The notes under the pieces are model-generated. The model was not told the origin of the DNA and searched no databases. It saw only the letters and a list, made by a program, of their open reading frames with translations. The translations under genes were made by a program, and so were the position numbers. From CAKOSP01 sp964404455 (lineage in GTDB: Bacteria; Bacillota_I; Bacilli_A; RF39; UBA660): a DNA stretch of 13,983 bases. Each line of letters starts with the position of its first letter. Positions within the stretch are counted from its first letter, which is position 1. Below, piece after piece: positions 6,185-13,778 of this stretch. Location of the stretch: NCBI GenBank assembly GCA_964404455.1, contig CAYOJY010000019.1, positions 1 to 13,983 on the forward strand. The letters are read 5' to 3'.

Positions 6185-7900
6185 GTGGGCAAAGAAACAT
6201 TCATTTTAATTGCAATTGTATATTACATAATTTCCATTATAATAATAGTGGTTGTTTTAAGTTTGATTAATAAAAAAGAAAGAAAGAAATTAAAAAAAGA
6301 AATTGAAAGTTTAGAAAGAGATAAAAATTTAATTATTTCCGCATCTATATTATCGGAATTAAATAAAGTGGAAGCTTTAGTTAATAATGATGATTTAAAA
6401 GAAAAATATAATACCTGGAAAAAAAGATTTAATGAAATCAAAGAAAAGGATTTAGCTAAAATAACTGATGACATTAATGATATTGATTTATTGTTTTCCG
6501 ATAAAGATTATAAACAATTAAAAAAAGTTATTTTTGATTGCGAAATTAAATTAAATAATTTAAAAACAAAGGCAGATTTTTTATTAGATGAAATAAAAGA
6601 GGTAACTTTATCAGAAGAAAGAAATAGAGAAACAATAACTAAATTAAAAGCGGAATATCGGGATATAATTCAAGTTTACAATGACGATAAAGAAGGTTAT
6701 AAAATAGTATCCAAACCTATTGAATTGCAATTTGAAAATGTTGATAAGTTATTTATTGCTTTTGAAAATTTAATGGAAAAGAATGAATATACTGAAGTGG
6801 GAAAAATTGTCAAGGCAATCGCGGATATTATTGCTAATTTAAAAGCGGTAATTGAAGAAACGAAGCCAATCATTTCTTTAGGAAAAAATTTAATTCCCCG
6901 TAAGATTGAAGAAATTATGGCTTTAGAACACAAAATGGAAAATGATGGATATAATTTAGATTATTTAAATATTGAATATAATAAAAATGAAGTCGAGAAA
7001 AAAATAGCGGACATATTTCAACGATTAAATGTTTTAAATTTAGAAGATTCATTATTTGAATTAAAAACAATGTATGATTATTTTGATTCATTATTTAGTG
7101 ATTTTGAAAAGGAAAAAATAGCGCGAAAAGTTTTTGAGGAATATTCCCGAAATATTATTTTAAAGTCGGCAAAATTAGAAAAAATAAATAATGAGTTATT
7201 AAAAAAATTAGACGATATTAAATATAGTTATGATTTATCCGAAGATGAAGTATCGGTAATTTTTGAAATTAGAGATGATTTATTAACCATCAGAGAAACT
7301 TGCGATCGTTTAATTGATATGCATCGGGGTAAAACGATATCTTATATTAAATTAGCTAAAGAAGTGGAAATGTTAAATGTTAGATTAACTAAAACCGAAG
7401 AAAAATTAAATGTAGCTTTAAGAACATTAGGTAGTTTAAAAGATGATGAAAAAAGGGCTCGAGAACAACTAGAAGAAATTAAATTAATTTTATTTAATAC
7501 TAAAGAAAAAGTTCGAACTTTTAAATTACCGGTTATTCCTAAAAATTATTATGTTGAATTATCAGAAGCCATGCAGGCGATTGAAATAATGAGTAATGAA
7601 TTAGATCAAAGACCGTTATCAATTAAAATATTAAATACCCGTGTAGATACTGCTCGAGATTTAGTTTTAAAGGTTTATAACACAATTAATGAAACCATTA
7701 AAACGGCTAAAATGGCTGAGGCCGCTATATTATATGGTAATAGATATCGCGTCACTAATAAAGAAGTTGATTTCGGTTTAACTAAAGCTGAGAATGCCTT
7801 TTATAAAGGGAATTTTAAAAATAGTTTGGAAAACGCCATTAGTGCTATTAATGTAATTGAACCGGGTATTCATAAACGTTTAATGGAGGAATATAAATAA
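6185..7900 (+). CDS. ezrA: Septation ring formation regulator EzrA
   Basis: EzrA is a membrane-anchored, spectrin-like protein of Firmicutes that interacts with FtsZ and limits extra Z rings. Here it has 571 residues (about 560 is usual). Residues 5-26 form one hydrophobic transmembrane segment with the short N-terminus outside, followed by a basic KKERKKLKK stop-transfer stretch. The rest is a long series of coiled-coil helices facing the cytoplasm. The family's C-terminal patch is visible as YGNRYR (517-522), followed by AENAFYKGNF and the helix ending VIEPG. The start codon is GTG, supported by AAGGTGG (6171-6177) seven bases upstream. The stop overlaps the nifZ start by one base (TAATG), so the two are translationally coupled. 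The order ezrA, nifZ, thiI is also that of B. subtilis, where other genes can intervene. Confidence 0.95.
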   Translation: MGKETFILIAIVYYIISIIIIVVVLSLINKKERKKLKKEIESLERDKNLIISASILSELNKVEALVNNDDLKEKYNTWKKRFNEIKEKDLAKITDDINDIDLLFSDKDYKQLKKVIFDCEIKLNNLKTKADFLLDEIKEVTLSEERNRETITKLKAEYRDIIQVYNDDKEGYKIVSKPIELQFENVDKLFIAFENLMEKNEYTEVGKIVKAIADIIANLKAVIEETKPIISLGKNLIPRKIEEIMALEHKMENDGYNLDYLNIEYNKNEVEKKIADIFQRLNVLNLEDSLFELKTMYDYFDSLFSDFEKEKIARKVFEEYSRNIILKSAKLEKINNELLKKLDDIKYSYDLSEDEVSVIFEIRDDLLTIRETCDRLIDMHRGKTISYIKLAKEVEMLNVRLTKTEEKLNVALRTLGSLKDDEKRAREQLEEIKLILFNTKEKVRTFKLPVIPKNYYVELSEAMQAIEIMSNELDQRPLSIKILNTRVDTARDLVLKVYNTINETIKTAKMAEAAILYGNRYRVTNKEVDFGLTKAENAFYKGNFKNSLENAISAINVIEPGIHKRLMEEYK

Positions 7901-9039
7901 TGATATATTTAGATTATTCAGCAACCACACCAGTATCACTTGATGTTTTAGATACAATCAATAAAACAACAAAAGAATTTATTGGCAACGTAAATTCATT
8001 ACATAACTTAGGAACTGTTTCTCTTGATTTACTCAATAATGCTACAAAACAAATTGCGGATATTTTAACTTGTAATAGCAGTGAAATTCATTATCCGTCT
8101 AATGCAACAGAGGCAAATAATATGGCTTTAATTGGCGTAGCCATGGCTAATCACCGCCGAGGTAAACACATTATTGTATCGAAGTTAGAACACCCAAGTA
8201 TTTATGCAATCTGTGATTATTTAAGCAGCATTGGCTTTGAAATTAGTTATGTTAAAAATGATAATGATGGGTTAATTGATTTTGATGATTTAAAATCTTT
8301 AGTTAGAGAAGATACAATTTTAGTCAGTATCTGTGCGGTTAATTCAGAATTAGGAATAAGACAACCGTTAAAAATGATTCGGCAAATTATTAAAAAAGAA
8401 AATAATAATACTTATTTTCATTCAGATATAACCCAGGCCTTAGGAAAAATTCCTTTCAATGTTAATGATGTTGATATGGCTAGTGCTTCTGCTCATAAAA
8501 TATACGGCCCAAAAGGAATTGGCTTATTTTATAAAAATACTTATGTTAAAATTACTCCTTTAATGTACGGAAGCAGTAAATCAAATAATTTAAAGGTGGG
8601 AACATTACCTTTACCTTTAATTGTCGGTTTTTCTAAAGCCTTAAGATTATCCCAAATTGATATGGAAAAAAGAGTGTCTTATATTGAAAAACTAAATGCA
8701 AAAATTGTTGATCATTTAGGAAATAAAAATAATATTTTAATTAATAAAACTAAATATTCCATCCCGCAAATTTTAAATTTTAGTTTATTAAACATTGAAC
8801 CGGAAACTTTTATTCGGGCAATGGATGAAAAGAAAGTTTATTTAAGTACTAATACAGCTTGTGCATCCGGTGAACCTTCAGCTTCAACTTTAGCGGTTTA
8901 TAATGATTTATTAAGAGCTAAACATACCATTCGAATTAGCTTATCACATTTAACAACCTTAGATGAAGTAAATAGATTTCTAAAATATTTTGATGAAATA
9001 TATGATAAATTAAATAATATCAAAAAAACTGATTTATAA
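7900..9039 (+). CDS. nifZ: Cysteine desulfurase (NifS/IscS family), ThiI partner
   Basis: This PLP enzyme takes sulfur from L-cysteine as a protein persulfide. Its 379 residues are typical of the NifS-like group. Visible motifs are the N-terminal YLDYSATTP, SNATEANN (cofactor phosphate), H98 of the EHPS motif stacking on PLP, D176 and Q179 in HSDITQALGK, the Schiff-base lysine K200 in SAHKIYGPKG, and the persulfide cysteine C321 in TACASGEPS. It lies between ezrA and thiI, the arrangement of the dedicated NifZ-ThiI pair that supplies sulfur for 4-thiouridine at tRNA position 8. It is therefore more likely a ThiI-dedicated donor than the general Fe-S enzyme SufS. No scaffold gene (sufU, iscU) is present here. 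GGAGG (7885-7889) lies inside the ezrA end. The stop codon sits in the loop of a long hairpin. Confidence 0.93.
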   Translation: MIYLDYSATTPVSLDVLDTINKTTKEFIGNVNSLHNLGTVSLDLLNNATKQIADILTCNSSEIHYPSNATEANNMALIGVAMANHRRGKHIIVSKLEHPSIYAICDYLSSIGFEISYVKNDNDGLIDFDDLKSLVREDTILVSICAVNSELGIRQPLKMIRQIIKKENNNTYFHSDITQALGKIPFNVNDVDMASASAHKIYGPKGIGLFYKNTYVKITPLMYGSSKSNNLKVGTLPLPLIVGFSKALRLSQIDMEKRVSYIEKLNAKIVDHLGNKNNILINKTKYSIPQILNFSLLNIEPETFIRAMDEKKVYLSTNTACASGEPSASTLAVYNDLLRAKHTIRISLSHLTTLDEVNRFLKYFDEIYDKLNNIKKTDL

Positions 9040-9058
9040 AAATCAGTTTTTTGATATT
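9017..9058 (+). terminator. Long hairpin around the nifZ stop, partial terminator
   Basis: The arms 9017-9035 and 9040-9058 pair over about 18 bp with one bulged A, and the loop ATAA includes the TAA stop. A run of six T (9047-9052) follows the inner GC-containing part, so it can act as an intrinsic terminator of ezrA-nifZ. Because thiI begins only 52 bases after the nifZ stop, it may reduce rather than abolish read-through. Confidence 0.55.
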
Positions 9059-9059
9059 T

Positions 9060-9070
9060 TATGTTAAAAT
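9060..9070 (+). promoter_or_regulatory. Probable extended -10 promoter of thiI
   Basis: TATGTTAAAAT contains TG, one base, then TAAAAT (9065-9070). The same 11 bases form the nfo -10. No convincing -35 is present. With the hairpin just upstream, this suggests thiI can be transcribed apart from ezrA-nifZ. Confidence 0.42.
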
Positions 9071-9090
9071 ACTAATGAAAGAGGCAATGC

Positions 9091-10269
9091 ATGGAAAAAA
9101 TTATTATAATAAAATATGGAGAATTATCTACTAAAAAAAATAATATTAGTTTCTTTTTAAAAACATTAAAAAATAATATTATTAAATCACTTACAAATGT
9201 TGATTATGAATTAACTTATGATTATGGTCGGATGTTTATTAAAACAAATGATATTGAATTTGTTTTAAATAAATTAAATCATACTTTTGGGATTCACGGA
9301 ATTATTATTGGCTATTTAATTGAAAGTAATAATTTGGAAGAAATAAAAAAATCTTTATTACTAAAATTAAAAGCAGAAAAATTTAAAAGTTTTAAAGTGG
9401 AAACAAAAAGAAGTAATAAAAATTATCCTTTAAATAGTTTAGAAATATCTAAACTATTAGGAGGGGATATTTTAAGAAATATGTCGGATATAAAAGTTGA
9501 TGTTCATAATCCAGATTTATTAATTAATATTGAATTAAGATTAAAAGAAACATTAATTTATTTTAATGAATTTAAAGGTCTAGGCGGATATCCAGTAGGA
9601 ACCCAGGGAAAAGCACTACTAATGCTTAGTGGCGGGATTGATTCCCCCGTTGCGGGTTATTTAGCTTTAAAGCGGGGAATAAGCTTAGATACCATTTATT
9701 TTGAATCCCCACCTCATACTAGCGAAAAAGCTAAAGATAAAGTTATTAGATTAGCTAAAATATTAAAAGATTATGACCCTGATATTGGGATGCATATTAT
9801 TAATTTTACTGAAATTCAAGAAACAATTTTAAAAAATATTCCCGCGGATTATTTAATAACTATCATGCGTAGGATGATGTATCGAATAAGTGAAACCATT
9901 TCTGATAAAAATAAATATCATGTAATTATTAATGGTGAATCCATTGGTCAAGTAGCTAGTCAAACTTTAACCAGTATGCAGGCCATTAATGAAGTAATAA
10001 AAATTCCTGTTATTCGCCCGGTAGCATGCTTTGATAAATTAGAAATAATTAATTTAGCTCAAAAAATAGGAACCTATGAAACTAGTATTGAACCTTTTGA
10101 GGATTGTTGTACGATATTTGTCCCAAAACATCCAGTAATTAACCCGACTAGTTTAAAATGTCTTGAATATGAAAAATTAATTGAATGGGAAAAATTAATT
10201 GAAAAGGCAATTAAAAATAGTAAATATCTTAAAATCAAAAATAATAATACATTTCAAGATTTTTTATAA
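9091..10269 (+). CDS. thiI: tRNA 4-thiouridine synthetase ThiI
   Basis: ThiI adenylates U8 of tRNA and exchanges the oxygen for sulfur, and in some bacteria it also passes sulfur to ThiS for thiazole synthesis. Its 392 residues comprise an N-terminal ferredoxin-like plus THUMP region (about 1-165, with VETKRSNKNYP and LLGGDIL) and a PP-loop pyrophosphatase domain with SGGIDSPVA (S180-A188) and the GESIGQVASQT segment. The rhodanese domain of the Escherichia coli enzyme is absent, as usual in Firmicutes. C339-C340 in EDCCTIFVPKHP is at the place of the E. coli catalytic C344. NifZ just upstream is the evident sulfur donor. AAAGAGG (9078-9084) lies six bases before the ATG. No thiamine-synthesis genes are in the window, so a role in tRNA is the safer reading. 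Confidence 0.96.
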   Translation: MEKIIIIKYGELSTKKNNISFFLKTLKNNIIKSLTNVDYELTYDYGRMFIKTNDIEFVLNKLNHTFGIHGIIIGYLIESNNLEEIKKSLLLKLKAEKFKSFKVETKRSNKNYPLNSLEISKLLGGDILRNMSDIKVDVHNPDLLINIELRLKETLIYFNEFKGLGGYPVGTQGKALLMLSGGIDSPVAGYLALKRGISLDTIYFESPPHTSEKAKDKVIRLAKILKDYDPDIGMHIINFTEIQETILKNIPADYLITIMRRMMYRISETISDKNKYHVIINGESIGQVASQTLTSMQAINEVIKIPVIRPVACFDKLEIINLAQKIGTYETSIEPFEDCCTIFVPKHPVINPTSLKCLEYEKLIEWEKLIEKAIKNSKYLKIKNNNTFQDFL

Positions 10270-10308
10270 AAATAAAATAATTATCCATAATATAAATGGG
10301 TGATTTTT

Positions 10309-10485
10309 ATGAAAGAAGAAAACTACTATTACAAAGGTTTTGATATAACTGATTTTAATAAAAAAGAAAAATTAGTAAATGAATATTTTAATCCATATGG
10401 ATATAATATTTCCTCAAATAAAAAAAGAATAATTGATCATAATTTTAAATCTACACATACTAACCAAGATAATAAAAGAAAATAA
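10309..10485 (+). CDS. Small hypothetical protein, 58 aa
   Basis: I do not recognise this protein. It is polar, rich in Asn, Lys and Tyr, with no signal peptide, membrane segment or cysteine. It starts MKEENYYYKGFDITDF and ends with a lysine-rich tail. The start is chosen at the ATG at 10309 because GGGTGA (10298-10303) lies five bases before it; the frame is also open from a GTG at 10300. It begins 39 bases after thiI with no terminator between them, so it is probably co-transcribed, and a weak terminator lies about 50 bases beyond it. Codon use looks like that of its neighbours. The ribosome site, spacing and position support a real gene, but its shortness and the lack of a known family keep confidence moderate. 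Confidence 0.55.
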   Translation: MKEENYYYKGFDITDFNKKEKLVNEYFNPYGYNISSNKKRIIDHNFKSTHTNQDNKRK

Positions 10486-10535
10486 ATATTTCCCTATAAT
10501 TTATGTATCTAATTAACATAAGATTTGAATAAAAT

Positions 10536-10573
10536 AAAAGTAAACACTAAAAAGATGTAATTTGCTTTTTTTT
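10536..10573 (+). terminator. Probable terminator of the thiI unit
   Basis: AAAAGTAAA (10536-10544) can pair with TTTGCTTTT (10561-10569) over nine bases including one G-T, with a 16-base loop, ending in eight T (10566-10573). The stem is weak, but its position after the last gene of the unit is right. Confidence 0.42.
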
Positions 10574-10686
10574 ATGCTTTACATTAATTTTACTAGATAG
10601 TAATTATAATTTTATTCATTTTAACCCAATACTTAGTTTTTTCTGTTGATTTAAATGTCTTTATTTTGCAAATTTGAACAATAGCC

Positions 10687-10715
10687 TAGATAATTAGTAA
10701 AAAATTTCGTATAAT
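10687..10715 (+). promoter_or_regulatory. Sigma-A promoter of ackA-nrnA-recX
   Basis: TAGATA (10687-10692), 17 bases, perfect TATAAT (10710-10715). Transcription would start at about 10722, so the leader is only about 14 bases long and begins with or just before AGGAG (10722-10726). Confidence 0.62.
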
Positions 10716-10735
10716 ATTTCTAGGAGTGTTGAAAT

Positions 10736-11914
10736 ATGAAGATTTTATCAGTTAATGCGGGAAGTTCATCATTAAAATTCACTTTAATTGAATTACCTGA
10801 ACAAAAGACAATTGCCAGTGGGTTATTTGAAAAAATAGGTATAGCCGGCAGTTTTTATACAATTAAGTATAATGGAGAAAAAATAGAAAAAGAAATAGAT
10901 ATGCCAAATCATAAGGTAGCGGTATCTATTTTAATGGAAGAATTAGTTAATTTAAATATTATATCTTCTTTAAATGAATTGGAAGGAATAGGCCATCGGG
11001 TTGTTCATGGTGGATCGAAATTTGTTAAATCAGTCGTAATAGATGATGAAGTAATTGAAGAAATTGAAAAGTGTAGTGATTTAGCGCCTTTACATAATCC
11101 GGCGAATATAATTGGGATTAAAGCTTTCATGGAAGCATTACCAAATATTTTAAATGTTGCGGTATTTGATACATCATTTCATCAAACAATGAAAAAGGAA
11201 ACATTTTTATATCCCATACCATATGAATTATACGAAAAATATGGTATTAGAAAATATGGTTTTCACGGAACTAGTCACAAATATATAAATAAAGTTATTA
11301 GTGAATATTTAAAACGAAATGATTTAAAGGTAATTTCATGTCACATTGGTAATGGAGCATCTATTTGTGCCATCGATGGGGGAAAAGTAATTGATACAAC
11401 AATGGGCTTTACACCCTTGGCTGGATTAATGATGGGAACAAGATCTGGTGATATTGATTCAAGTATTATTGAATATCTTATGAAAAAAACCAATTTAAAT
11501 ATTAATGAAGTGATGGATATTTTAAATAAAAAATCCGGGTTATTAGGGGCATCTGGAATTAGTTCAGATAGTAGAGATGTAGAACAAGCCGCGGAAAAAG
11601 GCGATGAAAGAAGTGTTTTAGCTCAAAAGATGTATGCTCAAAAAATAGCTAATTATATTGCTATATATAATAATTTATTAAATGGTGCGGATGTTATATG
11701 CTTAACTGCAGGTGTTGGTGAAAATAGTAAAACTATGCGAAAAATGATTCTTAAGCGGATTGCTTCTTTAGGTGTGAAATTAAATCCCGATAAAAATGAT
11801 TTTAAAGGCGAATTTAGATTAATAACTTCAGATGATTCAAAAATACCGGTCTATGTTGTGCCGACAAATGAAGAATTAATGATAGCTATCGAAACATTAG
11901 AGTTAAATAAATAG
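10736..11914 (+). CDS. ackA: Acetate kinase
   Basis: AckA converts acetyl phosphate and ADP to acetate and ATP, the substrate-level phosphorylation step of acetate fermentation. It belongs to the ASKHA (acetate and sugar kinase/Hsp70/actin) fold. Its 392 residues are close to the usual 395-400. Visible functional residues are N7 in NAGSSSLKF, R88 in GHRVVHGG, D145 in VFDTSFHQTM, H178 in KYGFHGTSH, R236 in MGTRSGDIDS and E379 in PTNEEL. AGGAG nine bases upstream of the ATG supports the start. It heads a unit with nrnA (6 bases between genes) and recX. The phosphotransacetylase gene pta is not in the window, so the partner enzyme must be encoded elsewhere. The gene suggests fermentative metabolism. 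Confidence 0.97.
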   Translation: MKILSVNAGSSSLKFTLIELPEQKTIASGLFEKIGIAGSFYTIKYNGEKIEKEIDMPNHKVAVSILMEELVNLNIISSLNELEGIGHRVVHGGSKFVKSVVIDDEVIEEIEKCSDLAPLHNPANIIGIKAFMEALPNILNVAVFDTSFHQTMKKETFLYPIPYELYEKYGIRKYGFHGTSHKYINKVISEYLKRNDLKVISCHIGNGASICAIDGGKVIDTTMGFTPLAGLMMGTRSGDIDSSIIEYLMKKTNLNINEVMDILNKKSGLLGASGISSDSRDVEQAAEKGDERSVLAQKMYAQKIANYIAIYNNLLNGADVICLTAGVGENSKTMRKMILKRIASLGVKLNPDKNDFKGEFRLITSDDSKIPVYVVPTNEELMIAIETLELNK

Positions 11915-11920
11915 AAACAG

Positions 11921-12901
11921 GTGTTGAAAATAAAAAATGATATTTATAAAAAAATATATAAAATAATAAAAGATTATCCTAAAATTGTTATTGCCAGACA
12001 TGTTGGGCCAGATCCTGATGCGATTGGATCCCAAATTGCTTTAAGAGATGCAATAAAACTAACGTTTTCAGAAAAAGAGGTTTATGGGGTAGGCGCAGGA
12101 GTAGCTAAATTTAGATATTTAGGCGCGCTTGATCGAATCGATGATTATGATGCTTTAGAAGGAGCTTTGTTAATTACGCTTGATGTTCCTAACTTTGCCA
12201 GGTTAGATGGAATTGAGGGTTTATCTTATAATGCAATTTTAAAAATTGATCATCATCCGGTTGAAGATATTATTGGGGATGTAGATTGGACTGATGAGAA
12301 TAAATCTTCCACTTGTGAAATGATTGCTAATTTTTTATTAAATTCGAAAATGATAATGGATCAAAAAATTGCTGAAAATTTATTTATTGGCATGGTTTTT
12401 GATAGTGATCGCTTTTTACTTCAAAATACAAGTGTGGAAACTTTTCAAACAATTGTTGATATATTAAAAAAACATCCATTTAATTTTGTTGCCAGTTATG
12501 ATAATTTATATGAAAAAAGTTTTAATGAATTAAGATTTTATTCATACATAATTGCCAATTTAAATATTAAAAACAATAATTTTGCTTATATTAATATTGA
12601 ACCAAAGGTTTTAAAAGAATATGAAGTAGACTCGTCCGCACCATCTAATATGGTTAATGAATTTTACTTTATTAAAGAACTTATCTGTTGGTGCTTTATT
12701 GTTTATGATGAAAGAAATTCCATCTATAAAGTTAACATCAGAAGCAGGGGTCCTATTATAAATGAAATAGCTACTAAATATAATGGTGGAGGACATAAAT
12801 ACGCCAGTGGATGTCGAATAAAAGATCGAAAAGAGATTGATAAACTATTAAAAGATTTAGAAAATAGTTGTGAAGTATATAAAAATATGGAAACAAAATA
12901 A
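11921..12901 (+). CDS. nrnA: Bifunctional oligoribonuclease / pAp phosphatase (DHH family)
   Basis: NrnA degrades very short RNAs (nanoRNA) and dephosphorylates 3'-phosphoadenosine 5'-phosphate, using manganese. The DHH domain shows motif I HVGPDPDAIGS (H27, D31, D33), motif II D88 in LITLDVPN, motif III D110-H111-H112 and motif IV D161 in MVFDSDRF. The DHHA1 substrate domain ends with RSRGPIINEIATKYNGGGH (GGGH 289-292). Its 326 residues fit the family. The start is uncertain: GTG at 11921 and TTG at 11924 both overlap the only AGGTG-like ribosome site (11919-11923), and there is no in-frame ATG near; an ATA at 11930 has ideal spacing from it. The gene sits 6 bases after ackA and touches recX directly. 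Motif IV reads DSD instead of the more usual DTG. Confidence 0.94.
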   Translation: MLKIKNDIYKKIYKIIKDYPKIVIARHVGPDPDAIGSQIALRDAIKLTFSEKEVYGVGAGVAKFRYLGALDRIDDYDALEGALLITLDVPNFARLDGIEGLSYNAILKIDHHPVEDIIGDVDWTDENKSSTCEMIANFLLNSKMIMDQKIAENLFIGMVFDSDRFLLQNTSVETFQTIVDILKKHPFNFVASYDNLYEKSFNELRFYSYIIANLNIKNNNFAYINIEPKVLKEYEVDSSAPSNMVNEFYFIKELICWCFIVYDERNSIYKVNIRSRGPIINEIATKYNGGGHKYASGCRIKDRKEIDKLLKDLENSCEVYKNMETK

Positions 12902-13675
12902 ATGAAAATAATAAAAATTATTTCTAAAAAGAAAAATGAATATGAAATCGAATTAGAAAAGGGTAAACCTTTTCTAATTTTTGATGAAACAATTTTAAAA
13001 TATAACTTAAATATTGGTAAAGCTTTAAGTAATACCGATTTAAAAAATATTAACAATTATAATACTTTAATGAAAGAATATTTTACTTGTTTAAAAAAAA
13101 TAAAAAACAAACTAAAAACCGAAAAAGAAATAATTACATATTTAAATAGTAAAAATATAAGTATTGAAGATATTCAAATTATTATTGAAAAATTAAAAAA
13201 AAGTAATTCAATAAATGATAATCGATATATAGAATCATTTATTAATGATAAAATAAATCTAACTTTAATTGGCCCAATTAAAATAAAAAAAGAATTAATT
13301 CAAAAAGGTTTTGAAGAAAATGAAATAAATCAAATTTTAAATAAAATAGATGAAGATTTATGGAAAGAAAAAATAAATAAATTTATCAATAAAAAAGCCA
13401 AAGAAAATAAAAAACTTTCTGGTAAAGAATTAAAATATAAAATAAATAATGACTTATTTTATTTAGGGTATCCCAAAGAATTATTTAATGATAATCTAAA
13501 TGAATTAAATATAAAAAATGATTTAAATATTTTAGAAAAAGAATATCAAAAATTAATAAAAAAATATTTTAAAAAAATTAATGATTTAGAAAAAATTAAT
13601 TTAAAAATAAAATATGATTTAACTTATAAAGGCTATAACGAAGAAGAAATAAACGATGTTATAAATAAAGAATAA
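12902..13675 (+). CDS. recX: RecX family regulatory protein
   Basis: RecX binds RecA filaments and modulates recombination. The 257-residue length fits the Bacillus type (about 264). It is built of repeated three-helix units; the clearest conserved features are LKTEKEIITYL, then SINDNRYIESFINDK, then GPIKIKKELIQKGF, with similar units repeated in the second half (YLGYPKELF and YKGYNEEEI). The protein is exceptionally rich in Lys, Asn and Ile, more so than its neighbours, which suggests relaxed AT-driven drift. The ATG follows the nrnA stop with no base between and has no clear ribosome site of its own, so translation is probably coupled to nrnA. recA is not in the window. A terminator overlaps its last codons. 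Confidence 0.87.
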   Translation: MKIIKIISKKKNEYEIELEKGKPFLIFDETILKYNLNIGKALSNTDLKNINNYNTLMKEYFTCLKKIKNKLKTEKEIITYLNSKNISIEDIQIIIEKLKKSNSINDNRYIESFINDKINLTLIGPIKIKKELIQKGFEENEINQILNKIDEDLWKEKINKFINKKAKENKKLSGKELKYKINNDLFYLGYPKELFNDNLNELNIKNDLNILEKEYQKLIKKYFKKINDLEKINLKIKYDLTYKGYNEEEINDVINKE

Positions 13676-13687
13676 CCTCGTTTTTTT
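13651..13687 (+). terminator. Terminator overlapping the recX stop
   Basis: The arms 13651-13662 and 13672-13683 pair over 12 positions with one T-C mismatch, with a 9-base loop and seven T (13681-13687). The stop TAA (13673-13675) lies in the second arm. It ends the ackA-nrnA-recX unit. Confidence 0.62.
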
Positions 13688-13723
13688 ATTTTATAATATA
13701 TTAAAGTAAAAGTTTGGTAATGA

Positions 13724-13752
13724 TTGAAAAAAATTTAAAAAAATGATATTAT
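13724..13752 (+). promoter_or_regulatory. Promoter of the exported-protein gene
   Basis: TTGAAA (13724-13729), 17 bases, TATTAT (13747-13752) with TG at 13744-13745 as extended -10. A second TATAAT at 13754-13759 is too far from the -35 but could also be used. Confidence 0.55.
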
Positions 13753-13778
13753 TTATAATAGAGAAAAGGTAAAAGTTT

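Larger units (their letters stand above)
10486..10735. other. 250-bp intergenic region before ackA
   Basis: The region contains a probable terminator for the thiI unit (10536-10573) and the ackA promoter (10687-10715). Between them, about 10574-10686 is AT-rich with no frame, repeat or hairpin that I would defend. Confidence 0.6.

Noticed and set aside
6223..6933. Two minus-strand frames inside ezrA
   Set aside because: They are antisense shadows of the Lys/Glu-rich coiled coil. They have no start signals and no recognisable domains.
10296..10343. 15-codon frame from the ATG at 10296
   Set aside because: It is very short, and its ATG overlaps the ribosome site of the 58-aa gene in another frame.
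12611..13056. Two minus-strand frames over the nrnA/recX junction
   Set aside because: They are antisense to two real genes, with biased hydrophobic composition and no ribosome sites.
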